From contig CAMYJM010000116.1 in assembly GCA_947258635.1 (NCBI GenBank), forward strand, positions 1 to 7,311: 7,311 nt of DNA. Reading direction: 5' to 3'. Source of the DNA: an uncultured Acidimicrobiaceae bacterium (GTDB taxonomy: Bacteria; Actinomycetota; Acidimicrobiia; Spongiisociales; UBA5794). This document shows positions 1 through 6,297 of the stretch, piece after piece (position 1 is the first letter of the stretch; every line of letters begins with the position of its first letter). The notes under the pieces are model-generated. The model had not been told where the DNA came from and ran no database searches. It saw only the letters and a program-made list of their open reading frames with translations. Made by a program: the position numbers and the translations under genes.

Positions 1-293
1 AGCCCCAGGCATGCCGTGTCGTCCTCTTCGGACGTGTCGAAGAACAGCTGAAGCCCGACGCAGATGCCGAGGAGGGGGCCTTGCCAGTCACGGAGGGGCG
101 CTAGCAGCCCCTGGCTCGCCAGCCGCTCCATGGCGGCTCTAGTGGTGCCGACGCCGGGGAGCACGACCCCGTCACAACCGGTCAGCCCGCCAGGCGTAGT
201 GACGAGTTCGACCTGAGCGCCGTTCTGCTCGACCCCCCGGGCCACCGACACCAGGTTGCCGGCGCCATGATCGATCACGGCGAGTCGCGTCAT
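1..293 (-). CDS. hisH: Imidazole glycerol phosphate synthase subunit HisH (glutamine amidotransferase), 5' part, cut by window edge
   Basis: HisH is the glutaminase half of the cytoplasmic HisF-HisH enzyme. It releases ammonia from glutamine, and HisF uses it to make IGP and AICAR. The first 97 codons are present and begin MTRLAVIDHGAGNL, a typical class I amidotransferase opening. The oxyanion-region PGVG is at about residues 46-49, and the nucleophile motif GICVGLQLFF places the catalytic Cys at about 78. The usual family form is GICLGMQLLF, so Val and Leu here are conservative changes. The His and Glu of the triad lie beyond the window, so intactness cannot be judged. The start is an ATG that overlaps the hisB stop as ATGA, with AGGGA 5 bases upstream. 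This is the last visible gene of the leftward his operon; hisF would be the expected partner further left but is not seen. Confidence 0.95.
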   Translation of the reverse strand, partial: MTRLAVIDHGAGNLVSVARGVEQNGAQVELVTTPGGLTGCDGVVLPGVGTTRAAMERLASQGLLAPLRDWQGPLLGICVGLQLFFDTSEEDDTACLG

Positions 294-874
294 GTGGATC
301 CCTTGGTGGAGGGCACTCCATGGCGGTTCCCATCGAGAGCGACGGCCGCCCGGATGGCTCGGGCGAGCGCCTTGAAGGCAGCCTCGGCGATATGGTGATC
401 GTTACGGCCACTTGCAGTCACATGGATTGTCATCCCGGCGCCGCGCGCTAGAGACTCGATGGCGTGGGCGATCATCTGGGTGCCGAGCTGCCCGATCCGA
501 TCAGTGGCGAATGCCAGGTCGATGACCGCGTACGGTCGGCCGCCCGCATCGACCGCAGCCTGGGCCAGTGCTTCGTCCATCGGAATGGCCGCGTTGCCGA
601 ACCGCTGGATGCCGGAGCGGTCGCCGAGCGCCTCGGCGATTGCCGTGCCGAGTACGAGGGCCGTGTCCTCGACGGTGTGATGCTCATCGACGTGCAGGTC
701 GCCCTTCGCCTCGATGTCGAGGTCGAGCATGCCGTGATGGGCGAAGGATTCGAGCAGGTGGTCGAAAAACCCGACTCCCGTGGCCACGGTGGATTGGCCG
801 GAGCCGTCGAGGTTGAGGCTGAGCCGCACCGTCGTCTCTGTGGTCTCGCGCGATACGGATGCCGTGCGGCTCAT
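290..874 (-). CDS. hisB: Imidazoleglycerol-phosphate dehydratase (monofunctional HisB)
   Basis: HisB is the Mn-dependent dehydratase that converts IGP to imidazole acetol phosphate, the substrate of HisC. At 194 residues it has the normal length of the monofunctional enzyme; there is no N-terminal histidinol phosphatase domain, so the phosphatase must be encoded elsewhere. The two metal-binding repeats are intact: DEHHTVED at about residues 63-70 and DHHIAEAAFK at about 159-168. The FFDHLLESFAHHG motif is at about 36-48. The reading frame stays open far upstream inside hisC, but the true start is the ATG at 874. There the N-terminus is family-like (RTASVSRETTET), GGGAGGT lies 6 bases upstream, and the ATG overlaps the hisC stop as ATGA. 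The stop overlaps the hisH start in the same way, so translation of hisC, hisB and hisH is probably coupled. Confidence 0.97.
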   Translation of the reverse strand: MSRTASVSRETTETTVRLSLNLDGSGQSTVATGVGFFDHLLESFAHHGMLDLDIEAKGDLHVDEHHTVEDTALVLGTAIAEALGDRSGIQRFGNAAIPMDEALAQAAVDAGGRPYAVIDLAFATDRIGQLGTQMIAHAIESLARGAGMTIHVTASGRNDHHIAEAAFKALARAIRAAVALDGNRHGVPSTKGST

Positions 875-1923
875 GGCAGCACCTCCCTGAGATTTGTGAT
901 CAGTCGGTCGTTCTGTTGCCGGCTGCGGACCGTGAACCGCAGATACTCCTCGAGGCCGGATTCCTCCGGAAAGGTGCGCACGACCAGGCCGCGCTCCCGC
1001 AGTTGGGCGGCGATGGCACCGGCCTGAGCACCGACTTCGCACAGCAGGAAGTTGACCTCCGATGGCAAGACCCGGAACCCGAGTGAACCGAGATCTGCAG
1101 CCAGGTTCTGCCGGGCCGCCGCCAGCGTGACCACGGCGCGCTCGGCCAGTTCGGGGCGCTGCAACGCCGACTCGGCGAGTGCAACGGAGATGCTGGCGAT
1201 GCTCCCCGGGGGTCGCATCGCGTCGATGCAATCGATGAGCGACGGATGACCCATGGCGTATCCCACCCGGGCTCCGGCCAGGGCAAATGCCTTCGACAGG
1301 GTGCGCAGCACGACCAGGTTCGAATGCTGCGTGACCTGCTCGGCCCAGTCGGTCCCGGTGAACTCGGCGTAGGCGGCATCGACCACAACGACCCCATCGG
1401 TGGCGGCAACGACGGCGTCCACGGCCTCGGGTGTCATGTCGGCGGCCGTCGGGTTGTTGGGCACACACAGCCAGACGAGGTCGGCGGCGCGGGCGGCGCT
1501 CACGATCGCATCGAGCGGAATCTCGAAAGTGGGGGCCATCGCAGCCACCTGTTCGAAACGGGCGCCGACCTGGGCACAGGCAATCTGGTAGAGCGGATAG
1601 GTCGGCGTGACGGCCGCGGCTACCTGGCCCGGTTGGAGGAAGGCGCGGGCGGCCAACAGGATCAGCTCGTCGGCGCCGGCCCCGGGAACGATCTGGTCCG
1701 GTTCCAGGCCGTGGCGCGTTGCGGCCGCCCGGCGGATACCGAGGTAGCTCGCCCCCGGGTACTCGTTGAGCCGGGAGGCGGCGGCCGCGGCCAACTCCAC
1801 GGCCCAATTGACCGGCCACGGGGTGGTGTTGTGATCGAACCGGACCACCTCGCTGGGGTCGATCCCGGCGGCCGCCGCGATCTCGAGTGTGGTCGGCTGC
1901 CACTTGTAGCGGGGCACGGTCAC
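871..1923 (-). CDS. hisC: Histidinol-phosphate aminotransferase HisC
   Basis: HisC is a PLP-dependent fold-type I aminotransferase that converts imidazole acetol phosphate plus glutamate to histidinol phosphate. The 350 residues match the family length. Visible landmarks are YPGASYLGIR at about 55-64, the NNPT motif at 156-159, Asp182 and Tyr185 (DAAYAEF) for the cofactor ring, the PLP lysine in LSKAFALAGARVGY at Lys211, and the substrate-binding Arg in LRFTVRS at about 329. The start is GTG, chosen because it overlaps the hisD stop as GTGA and has GAGGAG 5 bases upstream; a second in-frame GTG follows two codons later. The N-terminal KWQPTTLEIAAAAGIDPSE stretch is an actinobacterial/Chloroflexi-like variant from memory of the family. 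The gene is translationally linked to hisD before it and hisB after it. Confidence 0.97.
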   Translation of the reverse strand: MTVPRYKWQPTTLEIAAAAGIDPSEVVRFDHNTTPWPVNWAVELAAAAASRLNEYPGASYLGIRRAAATRHGLEPDQIVPGAGADELILLAARAFLQPGQVAAAVTPTYPLYQIACAQVGARFEQVAAMAPTFEIPLDAIVSAARAADLVWLCVPNNPTAADMTPEAVDAVVAATDGVVVVDAAYAEFTGTDWAEQVTQHSNLVVLRTLSKAFALAGARVGYAMGHPSLIDCIDAMRPPGSIASISVALAESALQRPELAERAVVTLAAARQNLAADLGSLGFRVLPSEVNFLLCEVGAQAGAIAAQLRERGLVVRTFPEESGLEEYLRFTVRSRQQNDRLITNLREVLP

Positions 1924-3215
1924 GGTGTCTCCTCGAAGCGGATGTCGACGGCTAGCTGGTGCGCAGTCAACCCTTCGCCGGCGGCAAGCGCGCTCACGGT
2001 CGGCTGAAGGCTGCGGAGACCATCTTCGCTGATGCGCTGAATCTGGCGAAACGAACCGAAATCCTCGACACTGAGCGGCCCGCTGGAACGGGCCAGGCCG
2101 CCCGTCGGCAGGATGTGGTTGGCCCCGGTGGCGTAGTCGCCTGCCGAATGGGGGGCGTAGTGGCCGACAAACACAGATCCGGCGGAGGTCACTGCGCCGG
2201 CTATGGCTTCGGCGTCCGCAGTGTGGATACCGAGGTGCTCCGGGGCGAACTCGTTGGCGAAGGCGCAGGCGTCCGCCTCATCGGCGGCCACAGCGATGAA
2301 AGAGTTCTTTTCGAGTGATGCGCGGATGATGTCGGCGCGGTCGAGCCGTCGCAGCAAGCCCTCGATCTCGGCTGTTACCGCCGTGGCCACGGCCGGGCTG
2401 GTGGCGACCAACACGGCGATCGAGTCCGGCCCGTGCTCGGCCTGGCTGATCAGGTCGGCGGCAACGGCCCGGGCCGACGCGCTCTCATCGACGATCTCCA
2501 TGGCTTCGCTGGGCCCGGCCGGCAAGTCGATGGCGCATACGCCGAAAACCTCGAGCTTGGCCGCGGTGACCCAGGCATTGCCCGGGCCTACGATCTTGTC
2601 GACAGGGGAGATGGTCTCGGTGCCGTAGGCGAGGGCTCCGATCGCCTGAGCACCCCCCATTGTGTGGACCTCGGTCACACCACCAACGGCGCAGGCCGCC
2701 AGCACCGCGTCGTTGAGGGTGCCGTCGGGGCCGGCCGGGGAGGCGACGGCGACCTCGGCAACGCCGGCGAGCCGGGCGGGGACCGCCGCCATCAGGACCG
2801 ATGAGGGGTAGGGAGCGAGCCCACCGGGGGCGTAGATCCCGACTCGCCGCAGCGGCGCCCACCGCCGTTCCACTTCGACTCCGTCGATCGGGGAGACCGC
2901 TAGTCCGATCGGAAGCTGGTCGCGATGGACGCGTCCGATTGCCGTGGCCGCCGCTTCCAGCGCGCCCAGCAGCGTGGGGTCGATGCGGTCGGCGGCGGCG
3001 GCCATGTCGGCCGCCGCCAGGGTGCCGGTTCCACGAGCCGGGCCGCCCCCGTACCTCTGGTTGGCCGCGGCCAGGGCGGCGTCGCCCCCGTCGCGGATCG
3101 CCTCGACGATGGGCCGCGCCTGCTGGCGAATCCGCGGATCGGCTACCGGGTTGCGCCTCGTGAGACGGCGCCGCTCCGCAGCATCGGTGGAGGCGAGGTC
3201 GATCGTGCGCATCAT
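1920..3215 (-). CDS. hisD: Histidinol dehydrogenase HisD
   Basis: HisD is the zinc enzyme that oxidises L-histidinol twice with NAD+ to give histidine, the last pathway step. The 431 residues are full length. By comparison with the E. coli enzyme, the zinc ligands are Gln258 and His261 (ISQAEHGPDS), Asp360 (GDYATGANHILPT) and His419 (GLTAHQLAVDIR). The catalytic Glu-His pair is 326-327 in FAPEHLGIH. Other family blocks are YAPGGLAPYPSSVLMAAVPA, VGPGNAWVTAAKLEVFG and DLPAGPSEAMEI. All key residues are present. Two adjacent ATG codons could start the protein (3215 or 3212); no strong ribosome site separates them. The gene begins 5 bases after the hisG stop and ends overlapping hisC. Having hisD as the third gene of the operon, after a regulator and hisG, differs from the common actinobacterial arrangement starting with hisD. 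Confidence 0.97.
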   Translation of the reverse strand: MMRTIDLASTDAAERRRLTRRNPVADPRIRQQARPIVEAIRDGGDAALAAANQRYGGGPARGTGTLAAADMAAAADRIDPTLLGALEAAATAIGRVHRDQLPIGLAVSPIDGVEVERRWAPLRRVGIYAPGGLAPYPSSVLMAAVPARLAGVAEVAVASPAGPDGTLNDAVLAACAVGGVTEVHTMGGAQAIGALAYGTETISPVDKIVGPGNAWVTAAKLEVFGVCAIDLPAGPSEAMEIVDESASARAVAADLISQAEHGPDSIAVLVATSPAVATAVTAEIEGLLRRLDRADIIRASLEKNSFIAVAADEADACAFANEFAPEHLGIHTADAEAIAGAVTSAGSVFVGHYAPHSAGDYATGANHILPTGGLARSSGPLSVEDFGSFRQIQRISEDGLRSLQPTVSALAAGEGLTAHQLAVDIRFEETP

Positions 3216-3220
3216 CGGGC

Positions 3221-4087
3221 CTACAGCAGGAGCTGTTCAATGGGGAGCACCAGGATGCCGCTGGCTCCGGCCGCCTTCAATTGGGGGATCACGTCCCACA
3301 CGGCGCTGGTATCGACGACGGAGTGGATGGCCACCATTGTGGGATCCGCCAGGGGCACGATCGAGGGGGCATCGAAACCCGGGATCAACGACCGGATTTC
3401 GCCGACCGCATTCACCGGGGCGTTCATCAGCACGTACTTCTTGCGCCGCGCCGCGACGACAGACGTGATCATGGTGACCGCCTGATCGACTTCGGTGATC
3501 TCGGCGGCGCCCCGGGGGCGAACCAGCGCGGCTTGCGACTCGATCAAGTCGATGACGGGCCGCAGGCCGTTGAGCCGCATTGTGGAGCCCGAGGAGATGA
3601 GATCCACGACGGCGTCGGCGATATCGAGCTTCGGAGCCACCTCGACCGACCCGCGCAGCGGGATCGTCCGCACGGTGACGCCCTTGTCGGCGAAGAAGCC
3701 GGCCGTGGTGTGCGGATGTGACGTGGCCACGCGGAGGCCCTCGAAGTCCCTGATCGACTTCACGGAACTGGCCCTGGGGACGGCGGCGGCCAGTCGACAA
3801 TGGCCGAAACCGAGCTCGGCGAGAACTTCGATATCTGCGCCGCTCTCGGCCACCAGGTCGAGCCCGGTGATACCGAGATCGGCGACCCCGTCGGTAACCA
3901 GCTCACAAATGTCGTCGGCGCGGACGAACAGCAGCTCGATGTTGCGTTCGAGCACCGGTACCGCCAGGCTGCGTTCGCCGCGTTCGTAGCGGAATCCCGC
4001 TTGCTGGAGCAGGCGGGCGGCGGGGGCTTCGAGGCGGCCTTTGTTCGGGATCGCAAAGCGCATCGGCGCGCCGTTCGGTTCGGTCAT
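3221..4087 (-). CDS. hisG: ATP phosphoribosyltransferase HisG, long form with C-terminal regulatory domain
   Basis: HisG catalyses the committed step, ATP plus PRPP to phosphoribosyl-ATP, and is normally the histidine feedback target. The 288 residues are the length of the long, HisZ-independent form. The catalytic part begins with MRFAIPNKGRL at about residue 9, followed by FVRADDICELVTDGVADLGI, then the PRPP site with DAVVDLISSGSTM at about 158-170. The last ~75 residues, from RRKKYVLMNAPV to the end, look like the ferredoxin/ACT-like histidine-binding domain of long HisG. The frame is open upstream to a much longer ORF, but the ATG at 4087 is preferred: it has AGAGGA 6 bases upstream and overlaps the regulator stop as ATGA. 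A second possible ATG is at 4063, directly before RFAIPNKGRL. Coupling to the regulator gene suggests co-production of the transcriptional and allosteric control points. Confidence 0.96.
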   Translation of the reverse strand: MTEPNGAPMRFAIPNKGRLEAPAARLLQQAGFRYERGERSLAVPVLERNIELLFVRADDICELVTDGVADLGITGLDLVAESGADIEVLAELGFGHCRLAAAVPRASSVKSIRDFEGLRVATSHPHTTAGFFADKGVTVRTIPLRGSVEVAPKLDIADAVVDLISSGSTMRLNGLRPVIDLIESQAALVRPRGAAEITEVDQAVTMITSVVAARRKKYVLMNAPVNAVGEIRSLIPGFDAPSIVPLADPTMVAIHSVVDTSAVWDVIPQLKAAGASGILVLPIEQLLL

Positions 4088-4404
4088 TCGGGTTCCTCTG
4101 GTAGCAAGTCCAATCGGACCAGGGCGTCGTGATAGCCGCCGCGTCCATGTCTCAGCCATTGGTTGATTCGGGTGATCGTTGCGGTTGACACTCCGGTTTC
4201 GGTTGCGATCTGCCGATACGGTGTTCCCTTTGCCAGCATTCGCACGACTCGCCAGCGGCGACTCATCTCCTCCAACTCCCGTCGAGTGCACAGGTCGCGA
4301 AAGAACGCCGCCGCCTGATCACGACCCTCCAGGGAGAGGATCACGTCGAAGAGCTCGGCGGTCGCTTCGTTGCGCCAATCGTCGGGATCTGTCGTGTTGG
4401 TCAT
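4084..4404 (-). CDS. yerC: TrpR-like DNA-binding regulator, YerC/YecD family, probable his operon repressor
   Basis: This 106-residue protein matches the TrpR-like YerC/YecD family in length and layout. N-terminal helices include ELFDVILSLEGRDQAAAFFRD (about 17-37), then LCTRRELEEMSRRWRVVRMLAKG, then a helix-turn-helix at about 58-86 (TPYRQIATETGVSTATITRINQWL). TrpR itself is an all-helical dimer that binds palindromic operators when its amino acid is bound. In Firmicutes, relatives called HisR/YerC have been predicted to control histidine genes; this is from memory. Here the gene is first in the his operon, and its stop overlaps the hisG start, which strongly supports a his-specific role. 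The 18-bp palindrome at 4468-4485 lies 63 bases upstream of its start and is the natural target, so autoregulation is likely. Histidine as the co-repressor is an inference. The ATG at 4404 lacks a strong ribosome site (only GAG-like sequence upstream). Confidence 0.9.
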   Translation of the reverse strand: MTNTTDPDDWRNEATAELFDVILSLEGRDQAAAFFRDLCTRRELEEMSRRWRVVRMLAKGTPYRQIATETGVSTATITRINQWLRHGRGGYHDALVRLDLLPEEPE

Positions 4405-4467
4405 GTCGCTCGACTCTGCTTGGCTGTGCGAGCCCGGGTTCGATGTGCTCGGTGTGGGTGTACTAAT

Positions 4468-4485
4468 GTTTTAGCATACTAAAAC
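4468..4485. promoter_or_regulatory. 18-bp inverted repeat, candidate operator for the TrpR-like regulator
   Basis: The sequence GTTTTAGCATACTAAAAC has 7-bp perfect arms (GTTTTAG/CTAAAAC) around CATA; one base change would make it fully palindromic. It sits in an AT-rich island in an otherwise GC-rich region, 57 bases before the hisA GTG and 63 bases before the regulator ATG. A second copy of TACTAA at 4461-4466 and the short inverted pair CTAA...TTAG (4463-4474) overlap its left side, so an extended or double site is possible. TrpR-fold proteins bind two-fold symmetric sites with CTAG-like half-sites, and the TTAG/CTAA cores here fit that style. The role as a shared operator for both divergent units is inference. 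Confidence 0.65.
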
Positions 4486-4528
4486 GCTGATACAAGACCC
4501 TATCCCGATATCGGCAGCTTGGCAAGCC

Positions 4529-4535
4529 GGAAGGA
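4529..4535 (+). promoter_or_regulatory. Ribosome binding site deciding the hisA start
   Basis: GGAAGGA ends 7 bases before the GTG at 4543. This spacing favours that GTG over the in-frame TTG at 4519, which lacks a comparable site and would add eight non-conserved residues before the family-typical FELIPAIDV opening. Confidence 0.8.
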
Positions 4536-4542
4536 CGGCCTC

Positions 4543-5250
4543 GTGTTCGAACTCATTCCCGCCATCGATGTGCTCGGCGGCAACGTCGTCCGGCTCGAGC
4601 GTGGTGATTACGAGTCCGTCACCGTCTATGGATCCGACCCGATCGCGACCGCGCAGAGCTTTCTCGCGGCCGGGGCACCGATCGTCCATGTGGTCGACCT
4701 GGAAGGGGCTCGCACCGGCTCGGCCGATGTAGCTCTGCGGCGGAGGTTGGGCGCCGGCGGCATCCGGTTCCAGACGGGTGGGGGGCTGAGGAGCGCGGCG
4801 GACGTCGCCGCGGCGATCGCCGATGGCGCCGAACGGGCGGTCGTTGGCACCACGGCACTGTGGGATTCGGCTGAACTGGCTCGAATGATCGCGGCCGTTG
4901 GACGGGCTGCCCTCGTCATTGCAGTCGATGTGGCCGACGGCCGGGCGCGCGGCGCCGGTTGGCTCGACGAAGGACGGCCGCTCGGTATGTTGCTCGATGA
5001 ACTGGTGGCAGTGGGGGCCGAGCGAATTCTGGTGACTGCGATAGCCCGTGACGGGATGATGCTGGGCCCTGATTTGGAGCTCCTCCGGAGGGCGGTCGAG
5101 TCCGGCCTCGCCGTGATTGCTTCAGGCGGCGTCGGCACGCTTGCCGACCTCGGCGCTATCGCAGCCACCGGGGCCGCCGGAGCGATCGTGGGAAGAGCCA
5201 TATACGAGAACCGCTTCACCGTGGCCGAGGCGGTCGCCGCGGTTTCCTAG
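4543..5250 (+). CDS. hisA: Phosphoribosylformimino-AICAR ribotide isomerase HisA
   Basis: HisA is a (beta/alpha)8-barrel isomerase that opens the ribose of ProFAR to PRFAR, the substrate of HisF-HisH. From the GTG start the protein has 235 residues, normal for the family. The catalytic Asp pair is seen as Asp9 in ELIPAIDVLGG and Asp129 in VIAVDVADG. Further signatures are HVVDLEGARTG, the phosphate-binding TGGGLRS at about 78-84, TAIARDGMMLGPD at about 165-177, and VIASGGVG with GAIVGRAIYE near the C-terminus. Where actinobacterial bifunctional PriA (HisA/TrpF) has the RGRGW loop with a key Arg, this protein has RGAGW, which argues for a HisA-only enzyme; this comparison is from memory. The gene is divergent from the rest of the his genes and ends 18 bases before the stop of the convergent secreted-protein gene. 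Confidence 0.95.
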   Translation: MFELIPAIDVLGGNVVRLERGDYESVTVYGSDPIATAQSFLAAGAPIVHVVDLEGARTGSADVALRRRLGAGGIRFQTGGGLRSAADVAAAIADGAERAVVGTTALWDSAELARMIAAVGRAALVIAVDVADGRARGAGWLDEGRPLGMLLDELVAVGAERILVTAIARDGMMLGPDLELLRRAVESGLAVIASGGVGTLADLGAIAATGAAGAIVGRAIYENRFTVAEAVAAVS

Positions 5251-5268
5251 GAGGACGTCGCGGACTCG

Positions 5269-6285
5269 CTAGCGGTTGGCGAGAACGTCGATGATCTCGT
5301 CGATCAAGATACCCAAGCTGATCAGGGCGTCGCCGAGTGCCGTCCACAGTCCGGATGACTCGAACTCGGGATCCTGTGACAGGCCGAGGTTGAGGAGCCG
5401 CTCGAGATCGGCCGCCAGGCGCTCGAGGTCCTCGTCGATGTGGACCTTGATCGCTTCGATGAGCGAATCGGCGATGACCACCTCGGCGGTGACATCGCGA
5501 TTGCAGAAATCAGAGCCGATTCGAGCCGTCAGCGTGACCGTGCCCGGTGCCTCGCCGATGATGAAGAAGTCGGCGGAATCGTCGCCCTCGGCGATGACGA
5601 TCGAGTCGACCGGCTCACCATTCTCGGTGAGCGCGACGGAGGCCGCCGCGGGTTCTTCGTCCTCGTCAGGGGCGGGCAGCAGCGTGATGTGCACCTCGGC
5701 GCCTCCGGCCGGGGCGGGCCCGGTCAGCGTGACGGTGGCCGGCTCAGATTCGCCGGCGGCGACGATATACACCTGGAAATCCAGCGTCACCTCCATGGTG
5801 ACGCCGACCCGAACCTTGTCGGTATCGGACAGTTCGCCGTCGTCGACCTCGAGTTCTATCACGTAGTCGCCGAGCCGGTCCGGATTGAATGCGGTGCTCT
5901 CGGCGGTGGGGTCGCCGAGGGTGGCGCTCGAGCCGTTCGGGCTCTTGATGACGGCCCATTGGTACGTGAGGGGCTCGCCTTCGGGGTCGGACGATTCGGA
6001 ACCATCGAGGACGACCTGGTCACCGAAGAGCACACAAACGTCGTCTCCGGCATCGGCCTTCGGCGGCTGGTTCCTCTCTTCGCCGCAGGGCCCGAGAGTG
6101 TCGCCATGGTTGGCGATGTGGCTGTCGGCGGCCTTGCCGCCAACGGTGATGGTGTGAGCATTCCCCGGATTGCCGGGGGGGATGTGACAGATCGTCACCT
6201 TGGGCTTGGGCGCCGCCAGCGCCGCCATCGGCACGGCAAACACGAGGCACATCGCCGCCACGAACGCGACAGACTTCCGGCTCAT
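5269..6285 (-). CDS. Secreted acidic protein with Cys/His N-terminal motif, PKD-like and Ig-like domains
   Basis: The 338-residue product has a clear signal peptide (SRK, hydrophobic core, cleavage likely after the ALA of AALAAPKPK, about residue 24-25). Residues about 29-67 form a small domain of the pattern VTICHIPPGNPGNAHTI...HGDTLGPC, bounded by Cys33 and Cys67, seen in many secreted bacterial proteins of unknown role. Residues about 72-163 are a PKD-like beta-sandwich (DAGDD, LDGSESSDPEGEPLTYQW, YVIELEVDDGELSDTDKVRV). Residues about 165-272 resemble a bacterial Ig-like repeat (ATVTLTGPAPAGGAEVHITL). The tail from about 274 is predicted helical and amphipathic. There is no LPXTG or transmembrane anchor, so it is probably released or surface-associated through binding. 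An upstream in-frame GTG at 6291 overlaps the GGAG ribosome site, so the ATG at 6285 is preferred. No enzyme motif is seen; a binding or adhesive role is only a guess. Confidence 0.85.
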   Translation of the reverse strand: MSRKSVAFVAAMCLVFAVPMAALAAPKPKVTICHIPPGNPGNAHTITVGGKAADSHIANHGDTLGPCGEERNQPPKADAGDDVCVLFGDQVVLDGSESSDPEGEPLTYQWAVIKSPNGSSATLGDPTAESTAFNPDRLGDYVIELEVDDGELSDTDKVRVGVTMEVTLDFQVYIVAAGESEPATVTLTGPAPAGGAEVHITLLPAPDEDEEPAAASVALTENGEPVDSIVIAEGDDSADFFIIGEAPGTVTLTARIGSDFCNRDVTAEVVIADSLIEAIKVHIDEDLERLAADLERLLNLGLSQDPEFESSGLWTALGDALISLGILIDEIIDVLANR

Positions 6286-6290
6286 CGCCA

Positions 6291-6294
6291 CTCC
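6291..6294 (-). promoter_or_regulatory. Ribosome binding site deciding the start of the secreted-protein gene
   Basis: GGAG (minus strand) lies 5 bases before the ATG at 6285. The alternative in-frame GTG at 6291 would overlap this site, so the shorter form is favoured. Confidence 0.6.
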
Positions 6295-6297
6295 AGG

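Larger units (their letters stand above)
4405..4542. promoter_or_regulatory. Divergent promoter region between the his operon and hisA
   Basis: All 138 bases separate the two divergent starts, so promoters for both units should lie here. The AT-rich part is about 4461-4495. I could not assign -35/-10 pairs with good spacing: TATGCT (minus, rc of 4473-4478) and GATACA (plus, 4489-4494) are weak -10 candidates, and TTGTAT (minus, rc of 4490-4495) is a possible -35 with poor spacing. Any promoter in the island would overlap the palindrome, consistent with repression by steric blocking. There is no room for a T-box and no terminator hairpin typical of attenuation. Confidence 0.55.

Noticed and set aside
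877..1903. Long minus-strand frame upstream of hisB, inside hisC, that would give a HisB with a large N-terminal extension.
   Set aside because: The extension is Arg/Gly/Pro-rich shadow sequence of hisC; the ATG at 874 has a strong ribosome site and the normal HisB N-terminus.
4429..4442. CGAGCCCGGGTTCG, a nearly palindromic 14-mer in the leader of the regulator gene.
   Set aside because: Palindrome with one mismatch and no loop, GC-rich and unlike the AT-rich site; probably chance in this composition.
4401..4478. A minus-strand frame before the regulator containing three His codons within seven (VHPHRAH) and ending in TGA overlapping the regulator ATG, resembling a his leader peptide.
   Set aside because: No ATG, GTG, TTG or CTG start in that frame after the upstream stop, no ribosome site, no long His run and no attenuator hairpin with a T-run.
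4505..4514. Perfect 10-bp palindrome CCGATATCGG in the hisA leader.
   Set aside because: Short, single copy and unrelated to the main inverted repeat; kept out for lack of support.
4526..4539. Small hairpin GCCG-GAAGGA-CGGC that places the hisA ribosome site in its loop.
   Set aside because: Only a 4-bp stem and the ribosome site stays exposed in the loop, so a regulatory role is not supported.
5265..5283. CTCGC...GCGAG hairpin between the convergent ends of hisA and the secreted-protein gene, as a bidirectional terminator.
   Set aside because: A 5-bp stem with a 9-base loop and no T-run on either strand; most of it lies inside the secreted-protein coding region.
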